The notes: generated by a model from the sequence alone, not told the origin. DNA of 64,000 nt from Candidatus Pristimantibacillus lignocellulolyticus (GCA_023639215.1 CP097899.1:5204001-5268000); one strand, 5' to 3'; counted from the stretch's first letter, positions 1 through 8,614 are shown. Numbers and translations are program-made.

Positions 1-822
1 TGGATATAGGCACATAAACACTGTAACTGTAGACAGAACAATAGTTGCTCCCGTCATAATAAATGCCCAGCCATTCCAACCTGCTTTCAAGAAGAAATGA
101 ACTGATAATAATGCGAACCCAGCTAAGATCGGTACTGAACCTGGGTTAATACCTTGACCTGTAAACATATCTGTCTCGAAATAACTCAGAACAACGAATA
201 GCAATAGAACAGCACTCGTCCATTTACCAATTTTCAGTGCAAATTGTTCTGCTCTTTGCTTAATTACATCAGTTGTTTTCAAGCTTAGGAATAATGCACC
301 ATGCAATAGGAATAACAATACAATTGCAACGCCTGCTAATACGGAATATACAGAAATGAGATCCCAGAAAGATCCTATATAGTTCTGATTCTCATCAATT
401 GCAATGCCACGCATTAGATTTGCAAGAGCTACTCCCCACAATAATGGCGGTAATAAGCTACCAAAGAATAATATCCAATCCCATGTATTACGCCACTTCT
501 GACTTTCTAATTTACTACGGAATTCAAAGGCAACACCTCTACCAATTAAAGCAATTAGCATTAGGAAAAGCGCCATATAGAATCCACTGAACAACGACGC
601 ATACCAGTTAGGAAATGCTGCAAACATAGCACCACCCGCAGTAATTAACCAAACTTCATTACCGTCCCAGAACGGTCCAATCGTATTAATAATGACACGA
701 CGCTCTATGTCAGTTTTACCTAGAAATCTAGCTAACATCCCCACACCAAAATCGAATCCTTCAAGGAAGAAGAAACCAACGAATAGTGTCGCTATTAAGC
801 CAAACCATAACGGTTCTAGCAT
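1..822 (-). CDS. cydB: Cytochrome bd quinol oxidase subunit II, 3' end off window
   Basis: Subunit II of the membrane quinol oxidase that reduces oxygen to water with high affinity. The visible 274 codons start MLEPLWFGLIATLFVGFFF, followed by the family-typical GFDFGVGM stretch and the conserved WDGNEVWLI segment near residue 60, then alternating hydrophobic helices. The ATG at 822 has an AGGAGG site just upstream. It lies 117 bp behind cydA in the same direction, so the two are an operon pair. The frame is open to the first base of the window, so the C-terminal part and any cydCD genes lie outside. Identification is secure from family motifs. Confidence 0.95.
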   Translation of the reverse strand, partial: MLEPLWFGLIATLFVGFFFLEGFDFGVGMLARFLGKTDIERRVIINTIGPFWDGNEVWLITAGGAMFAAFPNWYASLFSGFYMALFLMLIALIGRGVAFEFRSKLESQKWRNTWDWILFFGSLLPPLLWGVALANLMRGIAIDENQNYIGSFWDLISVYSVLAGVAIVLLFLLHGALFLSLKTTDVIKQRAEQFALKIGKWTSAVLLLFVVLSYFETDMFTGQGINPGSVPILAGFALLSVHFFLKAGWNGWAFIMTGATIVLSTVTVFMCLYP

Positions 823-939
823 ATCTATAACCTCCTAAAACTTTTTATTGCTTGCTAAAACTTTTCGAATAAACTATTAATCATCTTTGTAGAGAAAAGT
901 AGCTTCGAAAGCAGTAACTAATCTTTTTTCACCAAAGAT

Positions 940-2337
940 TTAGATCGCTGGAATATGATCTCCCTTATCAGTTGGTTCACTATGCACTTCATGGTGATCA
1001 TCTGTTTCAATGCCTTTTTTCGTGAAATGAACGACTAGATAGATGAATGCAGCAGCAAGAATGCCATACACGACTGTAAACCCAATCAAACTTGTAGCAA
1101 CCATTCCAGGAGTTACAAGAGGAGATACTCCATCCTCCGTTTTTTGTAAGCCAAACACAATCCAAGGCTGACGCCCAACTTCAGTCATAATCCATCCAGC
1201 AGAGTTTGCGATGAATGGCAGAGCTATAGCCGGAATCATAAATTTCAAGAAAGTTGGAACCTTTTCAAGTTTATGTCGTAACATAAACCATGTCCCAATA
1301 ATACCGAGTAAGATCATTAGCATTCCTGCACCGACCATAATGCGGAAGCTCCAATACGTTGTTTTAACTGGTGGAATATAATTCCCTTCACCATATTGCT
1401 CCACATATTGATCTTGTAGCTCAAGCATCCCTGTTACGCTACCATAAATACTGTTGAACGACAGTATACTTAGTGCATAAGGAATTTCAATATTAAAGCT
1501 ATTTTCTTGCTTATCTGTGTCAATACCAGCAATAACAGACCAAGGCGCACTTTCTTCACTCGTATGCCATAACGCTTCTGATGCTGCCATTTTCATTGGT
1601 TGAGTAGTCATAAGATGTTGAGCTTGAGAATGTCCTGCAGTTGCTGTAAGTATACTAGCGATCAATGCAACAACAATACCAAGTGAGAATGATGTTTTGA
1701 ACATTTCAACTTGCTGTTTGCGAATGATTTTGTAGGCTGAAATACCTGCCATGAAAAATGCTCCTGTAGCAAAAGCACCATAGATAACATGCGGGAACTC
1801 TACCCAAAGCTGAGGATTACCTAGCAATGCGAAGAAATCTGTCATCTCTGCTCGACCATTTACAATTTCATATCCGACTGGCTCTTGCATAAATGAGTTC
1901 GCGCTCAATATCCAAAGTGCCGACAATGTTGCAGCAATTGCTACTAACCATATACACGCCAAGTGAATCTTTTTCGGAAGTCTATCCCAACCGAATATCC
2001 ATATACCAAGGAATGTCGATTCTAAGAAGAATGATACTAGCGCTTCAACTGCAAGCGGTCCACCAAATACCGCTCCTACGAAGCGAGAATAATCTGCCCA
2101 GTTCATTCCAAACTGGAACTCTTGCATAATTCCTGTAACAACACCAACTGCAAAATTCAGTAAAAACATTTTCCCCCAAAACTTAGTAAGATACTTGTAC
2201 TTATCATCATTTTTAATGACATACATGGTCTGCATAAATGCCATCAAATAGGCAAGACCAACGGATAGTGGTACAAACAAGAAGTGATATACAGTTGTAA
2301 TCCCAAACTGCCATCTTGACAAATCTAACGTATCCAC
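940..2337 (-). CDS. cydA: Cytochrome bd quinol oxidase subunit I
   Basis: Heme-carrying subunit of cytochrome bd oxidase. It has 465 residues, the short-Q-loop size usual in Bacillales. Visible ligands and conserved residues: His18 (TTVYHFL, heme b595/d region), Glu98 and Glu106 in the EALVSFFLEST helix, and His183 in the FPHVIYGAFATGAFF helix (heme b558). The C-terminus ends in a hydrophilic His/Asp/Glu tail after the last membrane helix. First gene of cydAB; a Rex-like operator lies 54 bp upstream of the start, suggesting repression at low NADH, as known for cyd genes of Gram-positives. Family assignment is secure; the regulation is inferred. Confidence 0.97.
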   Translation of the reverse strand: MDTLDLSRWQFGITTVYHFLFVPLSVGLAYLMAFMQTMYVIKNDDKYKYLTKFWGKMFLLNFAVGVVTGIMQEFQFGMNWADYSRFVGAVFGGPLAVEALVSFFLESTFLGIWIFGWDRLPKKIHLACIWLVAIAATLSALWILSANSFMQEPVGYEIVNGRAEMTDFFALLGNPQLWVEFPHVIYGAFATGAFFMAGISAYKIIRKQQVEMFKTSFSLGIVVALIASILTATAGHSQAQHLMTTQPMKMAASEALWHTSEESAPWSVIAGIDTDKQENSFNIEIPYALSILSFNSIYGSVTGMLELQDQYVEQYGEGNYIPPVKTTYWSFRIMVGAGMLMILLGIIGTWFMLRHKLEKVPTFLKFMIPAIALPFIANSAGWIMTEVGRQPWIVFGLQKTEDGVSPLVTPGMVATSLIGFTVVYGILAAAFIYLVVHFTKKGIETDDHHEVHSEPTDKGDHIPAI

Positions 2338-2390
2338 ATTTATCTCCCCTTTCTTCGATTCCCAGTATACTGCTGATTTTCATGTATTTA

Positions 2391-2406
2391 TGTGATATTT
2401 TTCACA
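2391..2406. promoter_or_regulatory. Rex-like operator upstream of cydA
   Basis: TGTGATATTTTTCACA is a perfect TGTGA-N6-TCACA inverted repeat, the form of Rex sites. A further half-site-like TTTTGTGAAATTG on the minus strand lies about 40 bp farther upstream. Rex controls cydABCD in B. subtilis. Binding here is inferred from sequence and position. Confidence 0.6.
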
Positions 2407-2528
2407 CTATTTCTCATATTTTCAATTAGAATTACTACAATTTCACAAAAGCGTCATATTCCACATATTTTCTTATTAAAGAATATATTGTTAGATATTT
2501 TCCTTGATTCACTTTTTCGTTCAACAAA

Positions 2529-2577
2529 AAAGTGATATCTTAGAAGTAGAGTATTACTACTTTTAAGATATCACTTT
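2529..2577 (-). terminator. Long hairpin terminator behind the 184-aa gene
   Basis: A near-perfect stem of about 20 bp (arms starting AAAGTGATATCTTA and ending TAAGATATCACTTT) with a short loop. On the minus strand it is followed by a T run, which fits termination of the gene at 2643-3197 before the cyd promoter. Confidence 0.75.
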
Positions 2578-2642
2578 CATTACGCTCTATCACTTCGCCT
2601 TAGTAAGGTACCCTAATAGAAACCAGCTAACAAATTAACCCC

Positions 2643-3197
2643 TTACTCTTTGTTGCCTTCTATCATCTGTGTTATTAATTGCTGATAGGCTAGTTCATCC
2701 ATATATCTAGTAATTGAACTAAGTGCCTGAGCTAAATCATTCGGTATCATTCGATTTGCTCGATAATAGCCAGCTATTTCATGACTCGTTAAGTATTCAA
2801 TGAGTACAGTCCCTTTTGCTTCTCCCGCTTCATGACGTAATAATTCAATATGCCTCACTCCCATAAGCTGTAACTTACTCATCGCAAATGAATTTAAATG
2901 CCAAGGAGCTACATCAATAAACTTCCCCTTTGTCGGATCAAAAAATCTAATCCCTTTCGTCTCACCCTTATATCTCAAAAAACCTACTATAATCGTTTGA
3001 GCATGAATCTTTTGCAATAATGCTTGCTCCATCCCATTTTGCATGTGATGATCCAAAGGATTAATATGCTGTTTATTTATATTAGGAGGAGTAGAAGCAT
3101 TCATCTTGTTGCCAATTCTACTATTCGTATGCTTATCGCTGCCCGAATCTCTATATCTGTAGCTCACTCTACTTGCCACCTTTTTACTCATTTTCAA
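2643..3197 (-). CDS. Conserved hypothetical protein, 184 aa
   Basis: I do not recognise the family. The first 50 or so residues are polar and basic (MKMSKKVASRVSYRYRD, then many Asn/His/Lys) and probably disordered. Residues about 55-180 look folded, with alternating strand and helix character and a C-terminal amphipathic stretch. There is no signal peptide, membrane segment or obvious catalytic motif. It stands alone between a hairpin terminator and a short divergent gene. The start could be either of two nearby ATGs. Confidence 0.6.
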   Translation of the reverse strand: MKMSKKVASRVSYRYRDSGSDKHTNSRIGNKMNASTPPNINKQHINPLDHHMQNGMEQALLQKIHAQTIIVGFLRYKGETKGIRFFDPTKGKFIDVAPWHLNSFAMSKLQLMGVRHIELLRHEAGEAKGTVLIEYLTSHEIAGYYRANRMIPNDLAQALSSITRYMDELAYQQLITQMIEGNKE

Positions 3198-3290
3198 TTT
3201 TGTATATGCATATCATCTTATCTTATGCAATATTTCATATTATGACAAGTCCTCAATATATATATATTTCCTACAAAGGAGTGATTAATT

Positions 3291-3404
3291 ATGAAGCGCG
3301 ATAAACAACGTTATATTCGTAGTTCATTTTGGTTAGATGTGACACTAGAGTTACTAGTATATATCCCGAGATTAGTTATAGGATTTTTCAAATGGTTGTT
3401 CTAA
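3291..3404 (+). CDS. Small hydrophobic protein, 37 aa
   Basis: A short frame preceded by a well-spaced AAAGGAG site 8 bases before the ATG. The product has a basic, hydrophilic N-terminus (MKRDKQRYIR) followed by a hydrophobic, aromatic segment ending VIGFFKWLF, i.e. one short membrane-associating helix. No known family recognised. It stands alone, 242 bp from the divergent 184-aa gene start region and ahead of the transpeptidase. The ribosome binding site and the cationic-plus-hydrophobic make-up favour a real small membrane protein; expression is unproven. Confidence 0.5.
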   Translation: MKRDKQRYIRSSFWLDVTLELLVYIPRLVIGFFKWLF

Positions 3405-3542
3405 TTAGTTATATTAACTACGCATAATCAACTTCGCTCTTATGGTCATACACTATATGACTATAAAAATTAGACTTACGCTGAAGTTGAATATCTCTAG
3501 AGGATTTGCTTCTACGTGAAAAGTTTAGGGAGGCGAATAACT

Positions 3543-3881
3543 ATGCCAAGTTATCGTATTATTATTGATCTTTCTGATCGAATGCTGTACTTGTTAGATC
3601 AAAATATAGTGGTCAGAGGATTTCCGGTAGGAATCGGGAAAATGTTAACTCAAACTCCAGAAGGAATGTACACAATTATTAACAAGCAACCTAATCCAGG
3701 AGGTCCATTCGGTGCTTTTTGGATGGGCTTATCTAGACCTCATTATGGTATCCATGGAACAAATGACCCTTCATCAATTGGACATGAGGTTTCTCATGGT
3801 TGTATAAGAATGTACAATGCAGATGTCATCCAATTAGCACAACTTGTACCTATTGGAACCAGTGTTACGATTAGACAATAG
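3543..3881 (+). CDS. Small L,D-transpeptidase (YkuD domain)
   Basis: Peptidoglycan L,D-transpeptidase consisting almost only of the YkuD catalytic domain (112 residues). His71 in GIHGTND and the SHGCIRM motif (His85, Cys87 nucleophile) form the expected active site. The protein begins with strand-rich sequence typical of the domain. It has no signal peptide, as in several Bacillus/Paenibacillus YkuD proteins. The start at 3543 is chosen because GGGAGG lies at the right distance; an upstream in-frame start at 3516 has no comparable site. It probably crosslinks or remodels spore or cell wall murein. Monocistronic. Confidence 0.85.
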   Translation: MPSYRIIIDLSDRMLYLLDQNIVVRGFPVGIGKMLTQTPEGMYTIINKQPNPGGPFGAFWMGLSRPHYGIHGTNDPSSIGHEVSHGCIRMYNADVIQLAQLVPIGTSVTIRQ

Positions 3882-4068
3882 TAGAATAAGAGTACTCCAT
3901 TAAGCAAACAACCTTCTATTTTTTTATAAGTTACAAACTTTTTTTAATTGAATAAATTCTCTCATATGCTATTATATGTAATAGTGTTTATTTACAGTAA
4001 AGGATGTGTCTTCCGTTTATCTCTGCAAATAATCGAGAAGTCACACAACATTTTGAGGAGGGTATTCA

Positions 4069-4893
4069 TTGAAAAAGAAAGTCATTTCAGCGCTTCTAGC
4101 TACTTCTTTAATCGTAGTCTCAGCTAGTGCGGGTGCATTTGCTGCATCAAACCTTGAATCGATCAAGGCGTATCTTAACTTAGGTGTTAAGTTCACAGTT
4201 GGAGGTAAAAACTGGACACCTACAGATAGTAACGGTAAGAAGATTTACCCTATTACTTATAACAACACAACTTATCTACCTATTCGTTCAGCAGGTGATG
4301 CGCTTGGTGTAGATATTGTATGGGATTCTCCTAACAATACGATTCGACTGGGTGAGGGTTCTAGCTCTGGTTCAGGTTCTAATTCCGGTTCAAATTCTGG
4401 GTCTAACTCTGGGTCTGGCAGTACGACATCTGCTGGATCAGCTGGCTTCGCTCAAGACAATCCAGCCCCATTGAACTCGGTTGTAAGTTTCCAAAAGGAT
4501 GAATATGATTATTCATATACTGCTGATTTGCACGTATCTGAAGTGCTTAGAGGCGAGGCAGCATTGAAAAAAATATCTGCAGCAAATAGTTTCAATCCAG
4601 TTCCAGCTGCAGGATCAGAATTTATTCTATTCAAAGTGAACTTTAAACTAACAGGTATTACAGGTGCCAATGAACACTATCTTTCTGAGTATGACTTTGA
4701 TCTAGTATCTGGAGACGAGATATACGAACAACAATCTATCGTTGAACCTGAACCATCACTTGGTGGAACACTTACAAAAGGTAAGTCTATGTCAGGTTGG
4801 GTTGCCTTCTTAATTGAAAAAGGTGATAATCCTGTATTAGTATACGATATGGATTATTATGGCGAAGACGGAATTTGGTTTAAGCTTAAGTAA
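4069..4893 (+). CDS. Secreted protein with copper-amine-oxidase-N domain and DUF4352-like domain
   Basis: Exported protein of 274 residues. A signal peptide (MKKKVISALLATSLIVVSAS, cleavage near AFA-AS) is followed by a copper amine oxidase N-like repeat (about residues 30-98, with the typical YLPIRSAGDALG segment). Then comes a Ser/Gly/Asn low-complexity linker (about 97-125), and a beta-rich C-terminal domain resembling DUF4352 (SEFILFKVNFKLTG near residue 185). The start is TTG with GGAGG upstream. No enzyme activity is implied: the CuAO-N module is a common non-catalytic envelope module in Paenibacillaceae. Followed by a bidirectional terminator. Confidence 0.8.
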   Translation: MKKKVISALLATSLIVVSASAGAFAASNLESIKAYLNLGVKFTVGGKNWTPTDSNGKKIYPITYNNTTYLPIRSAGDALGVDIVWDSPNNTIRLGEGSSSGSGSNSGSNSGSNSGSGSTTSAGSAGFAQDNPAPLNSVVSFQKDEYDYSYTADLHVSEVLRGEAALKKISAANSFNPVPAAGSEFILFKVNFKLTGITGANEHYLSEYDFDLVSGDEIYEQQSIVEPEPSLGGTLTKGKSMSGWVAFLIEKGDNPVLVYDMDYYGEDGIWFKLK

Positions 4894-4924
4894 TCATTTT
4901 ATTTCCTTATCATTTTAAGAAAGA

Positions 4925-4960
4925 AAAAAGCACGCTCAAATTAAATTGAGCGTGCTTTTT
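4925..4960. terminator. Bidirectional terminator between convergent genes
   Basis: AAAAAGCACGCTCAA and its exact complement flank a 6-base loop, with A and T runs on both sides, so it can end transcription of the 4069 gene and of the converging lipoprotein gene. Confidence 0.85.
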
Positions 4961-4974
4961 CAATATTGTCTAAT

Positions 4975-5439
4975 TTATTCTGATGGTACATCCGCCACAA
5001 GTTTAATATAGACATCTTCTGTTCTCTGAACAGCAATTGCCTCTGTCGTATCGATTCCTTCAATCGACCAAAGCTTAGTTCCTGAATTAAAGGCATTAGA
5101 AGAATTATCCGACTCTTCGTAGTTTTCACTAGTTAAGCGAGTAATAATTTCACCAATCTCACTATCGATCTCTACCACTTCATCCTCGGTTACTCTATAT
5201 ACTTGATTGTTCCATCTCACTAGTAGATATGGAAAATCAGCAAACCTCTTTACTTCTATTACTTCACTACTCTGTTCGGGTACTGGAATGGGGTCGGGGT
5301 TAAATGATGGAATATTATTCTTATACAATGAGGGAGCAGACATTATTTCCGCTTTAAATTTCGAATTGCTTATTGTATTATTTCCGCTCGAGCAAGCACT
5401 AAGTAATAAGATAGACAAGATTACTAATAATTGTTTCAT
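4975..5439 (-). CDS. Lipoprotein of unknown function, 154 aa
   Basis: The N-terminus MKQLLVILSILLLSACSSGN is a lipoprotein signal with lipobox LSAC, so the mature protein should be lipid-anchored on the outer face of the membrane. The remainder is acidic and strand-rich (PYLLVRWNNQVYRVTEDEV near residue 75) with no family I can name. It is transcribed in the same direction as the upstream metalloprotease gene but a terminator-like hairpin separates them. The start has GAGGTG at the right distance. Confidence 0.7.
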   Translation of the reverse strand: MKQLLVILSILLLSACSSGNNTISNSKFKAEIMSAPSLYKNNIPSFNPDPIPVPEQSSEVIEVKRFADFPYLLVRWNNQVYRVTEDEVVEIDSEIGEIITRLTSENYEESDNSSNAFNSGTKLWSIEGIDTTEAIAVQRTEDVYIKLVADVPSE

Positions 5440-5502
5440 GTAAATTCACCTCGTCTATTTAAACGGAAACTGACTTGAGTTTGTTTTAAAAATCCAAAAT
5501 AA

Positions 5503-5536
5503 AGAAGCTTCCCTAATATTGCTAAAGGAAAGCTTC
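5503..5536 (-). terminator. Terminator behind the metalloprotease gene
   Basis: Imperfect stem with arms GAAGCTTCC and GGAAAGCTTC; on the minus strand it is followed by TTTATTTT. Located 60 bp past the stop of the protease gene. Confidence 0.6.
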
Positions 5537-5595
5537 TCGTTAAATCAATTGGTTCAATTAACTTCATTCTGTAAGGCTAATACCATATGAAATTA

Positions 5596-6639
5596 TTACT
5601 CAGAGAAAAGTTTCTTTTCATTGAGTACTTGCTCAGTTGCAATATTGTTAAACGCGCCATCTTTAAGTACGTAGATACTATCATCTTCATTAATAGGTCT
5701 AAATGTACCGTCATTGGATTGACGTAAAAATAGTAGAACTTCTTGTTTCTCTTCCAAATGAGTGGATGAATCGGAATAAACATCAACTTTACCATCTGTC
5801 CCGCCCATTTGTGACACAGTAATATTATCACCAACAATCTCAGAACCTTTAATTACTTCTGAAACTTCAATATTCACAAGTGTGTTGTAATTACTATAAT
5901 TCCCTTTTGCCGCCTGGTTCCCTAATGTATCAGTTACAGTCCCTCTAATGACTAGATCAGCTGCTTTTGTTAGCGCAGCTTCATCCTCATAATACACAGC
6001 CCACGAAGGTTCCAGATGGATTACTATATCCTCAGATGATAGTTCAAGATTCACTCGATTCTCTGCTAGCTTAGATAGAGGGTATAAGTTATTAACTACT
6101 GTCTTGTCTGAGGTAGATGGTGAGAGTGCTCTTGCAAGAGTACCGTTATCATTAAATGTGTACGGATGCATAATAGAAGACGTCTCAACAACAGATGTAT
6201 GTTCTAAACCCAATGAATGACCTATTTCATGACCAGTCACCCCTGCAATAATACTACTCGTATATTTACTTTGAGAAGTATAATGTGTATTTAAGTTTAA
6301 TATAGCTTTTGAGATTATTCCATTATTTACTGTAAACGTGCAAAGTCCATCCCAATCAACATCAGATTTGTTTACATCTAGTGAATAATAAGTAGAATTC
6401 AAACCTGAAGCAACCGATATATTATAAGTTGTGTTGTTTTTCCATTTTGCTGCTCCATTACTCCAATGAGTTTGTGATGCGGTAGTTACAGCATACATAG
6501 TCTGTGTTCTACTTGACCATTTGCCAAATGTAGTAACTGTTGCAGACACTGGTGAACTGGTCACTAATAGTGTAAGTCCTAGTAACACAGAAATTGAACC
6601 AGTTACTATCTTCTTCTTTCTGCTTTTAATGTAGCTCAT
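5596..6639 (-). CDS. Secreted matrixin-type zinc metalloprotease
   Basis: Predicted exported protease of 347 residues. The basic N-terminus and hydrophobic core (residues 1-33) form a signal peptide. The metzincin motif HEIGHSLGLEH (His137, Glu138, His141, His147) gives three zinc ligands and the general base; the Met-turn SIMHPY at about 156-160 follows at the usual distance. The C-terminal half (about 190-347) is a separate beta-rich region without a recognised fold. Likely a free extracellular protease acting on proteins or peptides; substrate unknown. It borders the left end of the tail-element block but shares no operon with it. Confidence 0.8.
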   Translation of the reverse strand: MSYIKSRKKKIVTGSISVLLGLTLLVTSSPVSATVTTFGKWSSRTQTMYAVTTASQTHWSNGAAKWKNNTTYNISVASGLNSTYYSLDVNKSDVDWDGLCTFTVNNGIISKAILNLNTHYTSQSKYTSSIIAGVTGHEIGHSLGLEHTSVVETSSIMHPYTFNDNGTLARALSPSTSDKTVVNNLYPLSKLAENRVNLELSSEDIVIHLEPSWAVYYEDEAALTKAADLVIRGTVTDTLGNQAAKGNYSNYNTLVNIEVSEVIKGSEIVGDNITVSQMGGTDGKVDVYSDSSTHLEEKQEVLLFLRQSNDGTFRPINEDDSIYVLKDGAFNNIATEQVLNEKKLFSE

Positions 6640-6987
6640 TACATCACCCTTCCAATTTTAATATGTTCACCCATAATTAATTCTCCACAAACATCCAAAA
6701 ACCTCTTATTTATTCTAATATTTTACAATTATTTTTCATATTAATTTATATGAATTTAATTACTCTTTGCTCTTAACATAGAAAAATAGTCTGAACTTAC
6801 TGAATCAAGTGCTGAATAACCAGCCACAGCTCCACTAGCACTTCTAACTTAACTTTGTTAACGTTTTTATAATAACTACAATTTTTAATGTTTTTCTACT
6901 ATTTAAAAAGCAGATGATTTTGTTTTTCATATACAACATATTTAAGTAATTCCCCTCTACCAATTTTAGCAGAGGAGAATGTTCACT
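6640..6987. other. Non-coding AT-rich spacer, left border of the tailocin block
   Basis: About 350 bp without a supportable gene. I see no tRNA, no direct repeat matching the right end of the block and no integrase, so no attachment site can be proposed. The strand-specific GGTAGAGGGG-like inverted segment just after the amidase gene may act as its terminator but is weak. Confidence 0.4.
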
Positions 6988-7701
6988 CTATTTACTAGCT
7001 CGAAGTGCAATTGCAACAGCACGCCAACCCTCTAGCGTCATTTGCGGATTACTTATTTTATTTTTAATAAACTCAGCACCAAACTCACTAATAAACCATT
7101 TCGGCGCATCTAAGCAAGCTATTTTCTTTTCTAATAATCGAATGGTGTTTGTTTGTGCTATCACTAGCTGCTTTAATGAATCTAATTCTTTACGTTCTGA
7201 CTCAGTCATTTCTTTATCATCTCCCATTACTACATCCAATCTAAATTTATCCATGTTCATAACAGGACAAGCTTTCCATGTATATCCAGGGTATTGACTA
7301 TGTCCTAATACGCTTGTTGCATTCGGCAATTGTGATTGTAACCATCTAACAAGCTCTAGTACTGATTTATATTGAGCATCTGTTGGCTTCTGAGTCCTAA
7401 AATCTCCAACCATACAAATACCTAGTGCATGCTTGTTACTATTTCCTACGTGGTAACTAATAATAGAATGATCTAAACATTGATTAATCGTGCCATCTTT
7501 ATCAATGACATACGTATAAGCAATACCTGGCCATCCATTAGTATTAACGTGGTAAGTGGCAAATGCTTGTGCAGATCCGCTCAGCGTCAAGGAATGATGA
7601 ATAGCCAATGAGCGAATATCACTGACTTTACGGGTATTATACTTCTTGCTTTTGTGAACGGGTAACTTGCCTCTTAGATCAACGATTTGCATCGGCATCA
7701 C
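6988..7701 (-). CDS. N-acetylmuramoyl-L-alanine amidase (tailocin/prophage endolysin)
   Basis: Lytic enzyme cutting the amide bond between muramic acid and the peptide stem. An Amidase_2 (PGRP-like) domain fills residues about 15-155: LAIHHSLT supplies the first zinc His, VLGHSQYPG and the KACPVM segment carry the later His and Cys ligands. The C-terminal 80 residues contain a coiled-coil-like stretch (LKQLVIAQTNTIRLLEKKI) and may bind the wall. The frame overlaps the holin gene by 23 bases, indicating coupled translation. Last gene of the leftward tail operon; role in particle release inferred from position. Confidence 0.88.
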   Translation of the reverse strand: MMPMQIVDLRGKLPVHKSKKYNTRKVSDIRSLAIHHSLTLSGSAQAFATYHVNTNGWPGIAYTYVIDKDGTINQCLDHSIISYHVGNSNKHALGICMVGDFRTQKPTDAQYKSVLELVRWLQSQLPNATSVLGHSQYPGYTWKACPVMNMDKFRLDVVMGDDKEMTESERKELDSLKQLVIAQTNTIRLLEKKIACLDAPKWFISEFGAEFIKNKISNPQMTLEGWRAVAIALRASK

Positions 7702-8173
7702 TTGAATCTATTGAAGTTATGTTGCCACCGCGATCAGCTGCACGTTGGATCTTTTTGTCCATTTCACTGCCTACCCATTTAAGCAATGTTTCCAAAGCTG
7801 CAAGAGGAAGCCAATCTCCCCAGCCTGCTCGAATTGCATTAGCTACCATGGAGTTAATCACATGATATAGCAGTCCTGCTACTAAAACTCCGAACAAGAT
7901 GCCTGGCAAGTTAAATAGTAAATCTAGCAAATGTCCTCCTGCAGGTAGTAAGAGCATAAAAAAAGTACGGAATACTCCATCTATCCCGTATTTACTTAAA
8001 TAACTTTTGTCTTTCTTAGCAGCTCTAGAACCAGTGATCCAATCCATGCCGATAAAAAATGCTAATGCAATCACTGCAATCATCACTGCCTCACCTGCTC
8101 CATACATAAATTCAAATACTGGAATGGCTATCGCACCAACAGCTCCCCAAAACGCTGTTTCTTTATTCATCAC
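7679..8173 (-). CDS. Phage holin, Phage_holin_4 (TcdE/toxin-secretion) family
   Basis: Small membrane protein of 164 residues with three to four hydrophobic helices (about 8-22, 28-42, 65-85, 90-110) and the family segment IGMDWITGSRAAKK. The C-terminal tail is charged. It forms lesions in the cytoplasmic membrane that let the amidase reach the wall. GTG at 8173 or ATG at 8170 may start it; GAGGG lies just upstream. The order fibre - XkdX - holin - amidase is that of PBSX-type elements. Confidence 0.85.
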   Translation of the reverse strand: MMNKETAFWGAVGAIAIPVFEFMYGAGEAVMIAVIALAFFIGMDWITGSRAAKKDKSYLSKYGIDGVFRTFFMLLLPAGGHLLDLLFNLPGILFGVLVAGLLYHVINSMVANAIRAGWGDWLPLAALETLLKWVGSEMDKKIQRAADRGGNITSIDSSDADANR

Positions 8174-8220
8174 TTTCCCTCATTCCTAATTTTCGACAAT
8201 AAAAAAAGACCTGTGAGGGT

Positions 8221-8340
8221 CTATTCGGTTGCAGTATCTGCATCTAGTAAAGCTTGTGTGTCTGCTTGCCAGTATAGAAGTACATCTTTGATTGTAAAGC
8301 TTCCATCTCGCTTAATACGTGCATAGTAGATTTTAGCCAT
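8221..8340 (-). CDS. xkdX: XkdX family small tail protein, 39 aa
   Basis: A 39-residue frame beginning MAKIYYARIKRDGSFTIKDV and carrying the LLYWQADT segment matches the small XkdX proteins found behind tail fibre genes in PBSX-like elements. GGGAGG lies 9 bases upstream. The ATG overlaps the TAA of the preceding frame as TAATG, so translation is coupled to it. Function in the particle is unknown; it is a conserved companion of baseplate/fibre genes. Confidence 0.8.
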   Translation of the reverse strand: MAKIYYARIKRDGSFTIKDVLLYWQADTQALLDADTATE

Positions 8341-8408
8341 TATGCAAGACCTCCCTCTACAGCACTAGCAAGTAAAATTAGAGCGTCCTGCAAGTCTGCA
8401 ATCTGTTG
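8340..8408 (-). pseudogene. Stranded 3' part of the interrupted tail gene
   Basis: In phase with the 63-residue product after TAG, the codons give QQIADLQDALILLASAVEGG and two more residues, then TAA. This is a clean amphipathic helix, unlike random sequence, and its stop is coupled to xkdX by TAATG. It is either lost by nonsense mutation or made by amber readthrough. Confidence 0.6.
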
Positions 8409-8600
8409 CTATAGCTGTGCAACTTTAGTTTCTTCTTGATTAGAGGGTTCTCTATTAGCAAGAATTTCATTAATATGAGCTTGAGCAGATTCCTCAATTG
8501 TATCTCTAGGAAAAGGAATGAAAGTATCTTGCACAATCCAATCCACCCCTGAATCCATAATTACGTATCCATTAACTTCCAATCTATATGTTAACGTCAT
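8409..8600 (-). CDS. XkdW-position tail protein, interrupted by an in-frame TAG
   Basis: Small tail-region protein starting MTLTYRLEVNGYVIMDSG at 8600 (GAGGAGG upstream). The frame reaches ETKVAQL and stops at TAG (8409-8411) after 63 residues. The reading frame then continues without another stop for 22 codons to the TAA at 8340-8342 that overlaps the xkdX start, so the ancestral gene was probably 86 residues. Position between fibre and xkdX matches xkdW of PBSX. The truncated version lacks a predicted C-terminal helix. Confidence 0.65.
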   Translation of the reverse strand: MTLTYRLEVNGYVIMDSGVDWIVQDTFIPFPRDTIEESAQAHINEILANREPSNQEETKVAQL

Positions 8601-8614
8601 AACATAGCCTCCTC

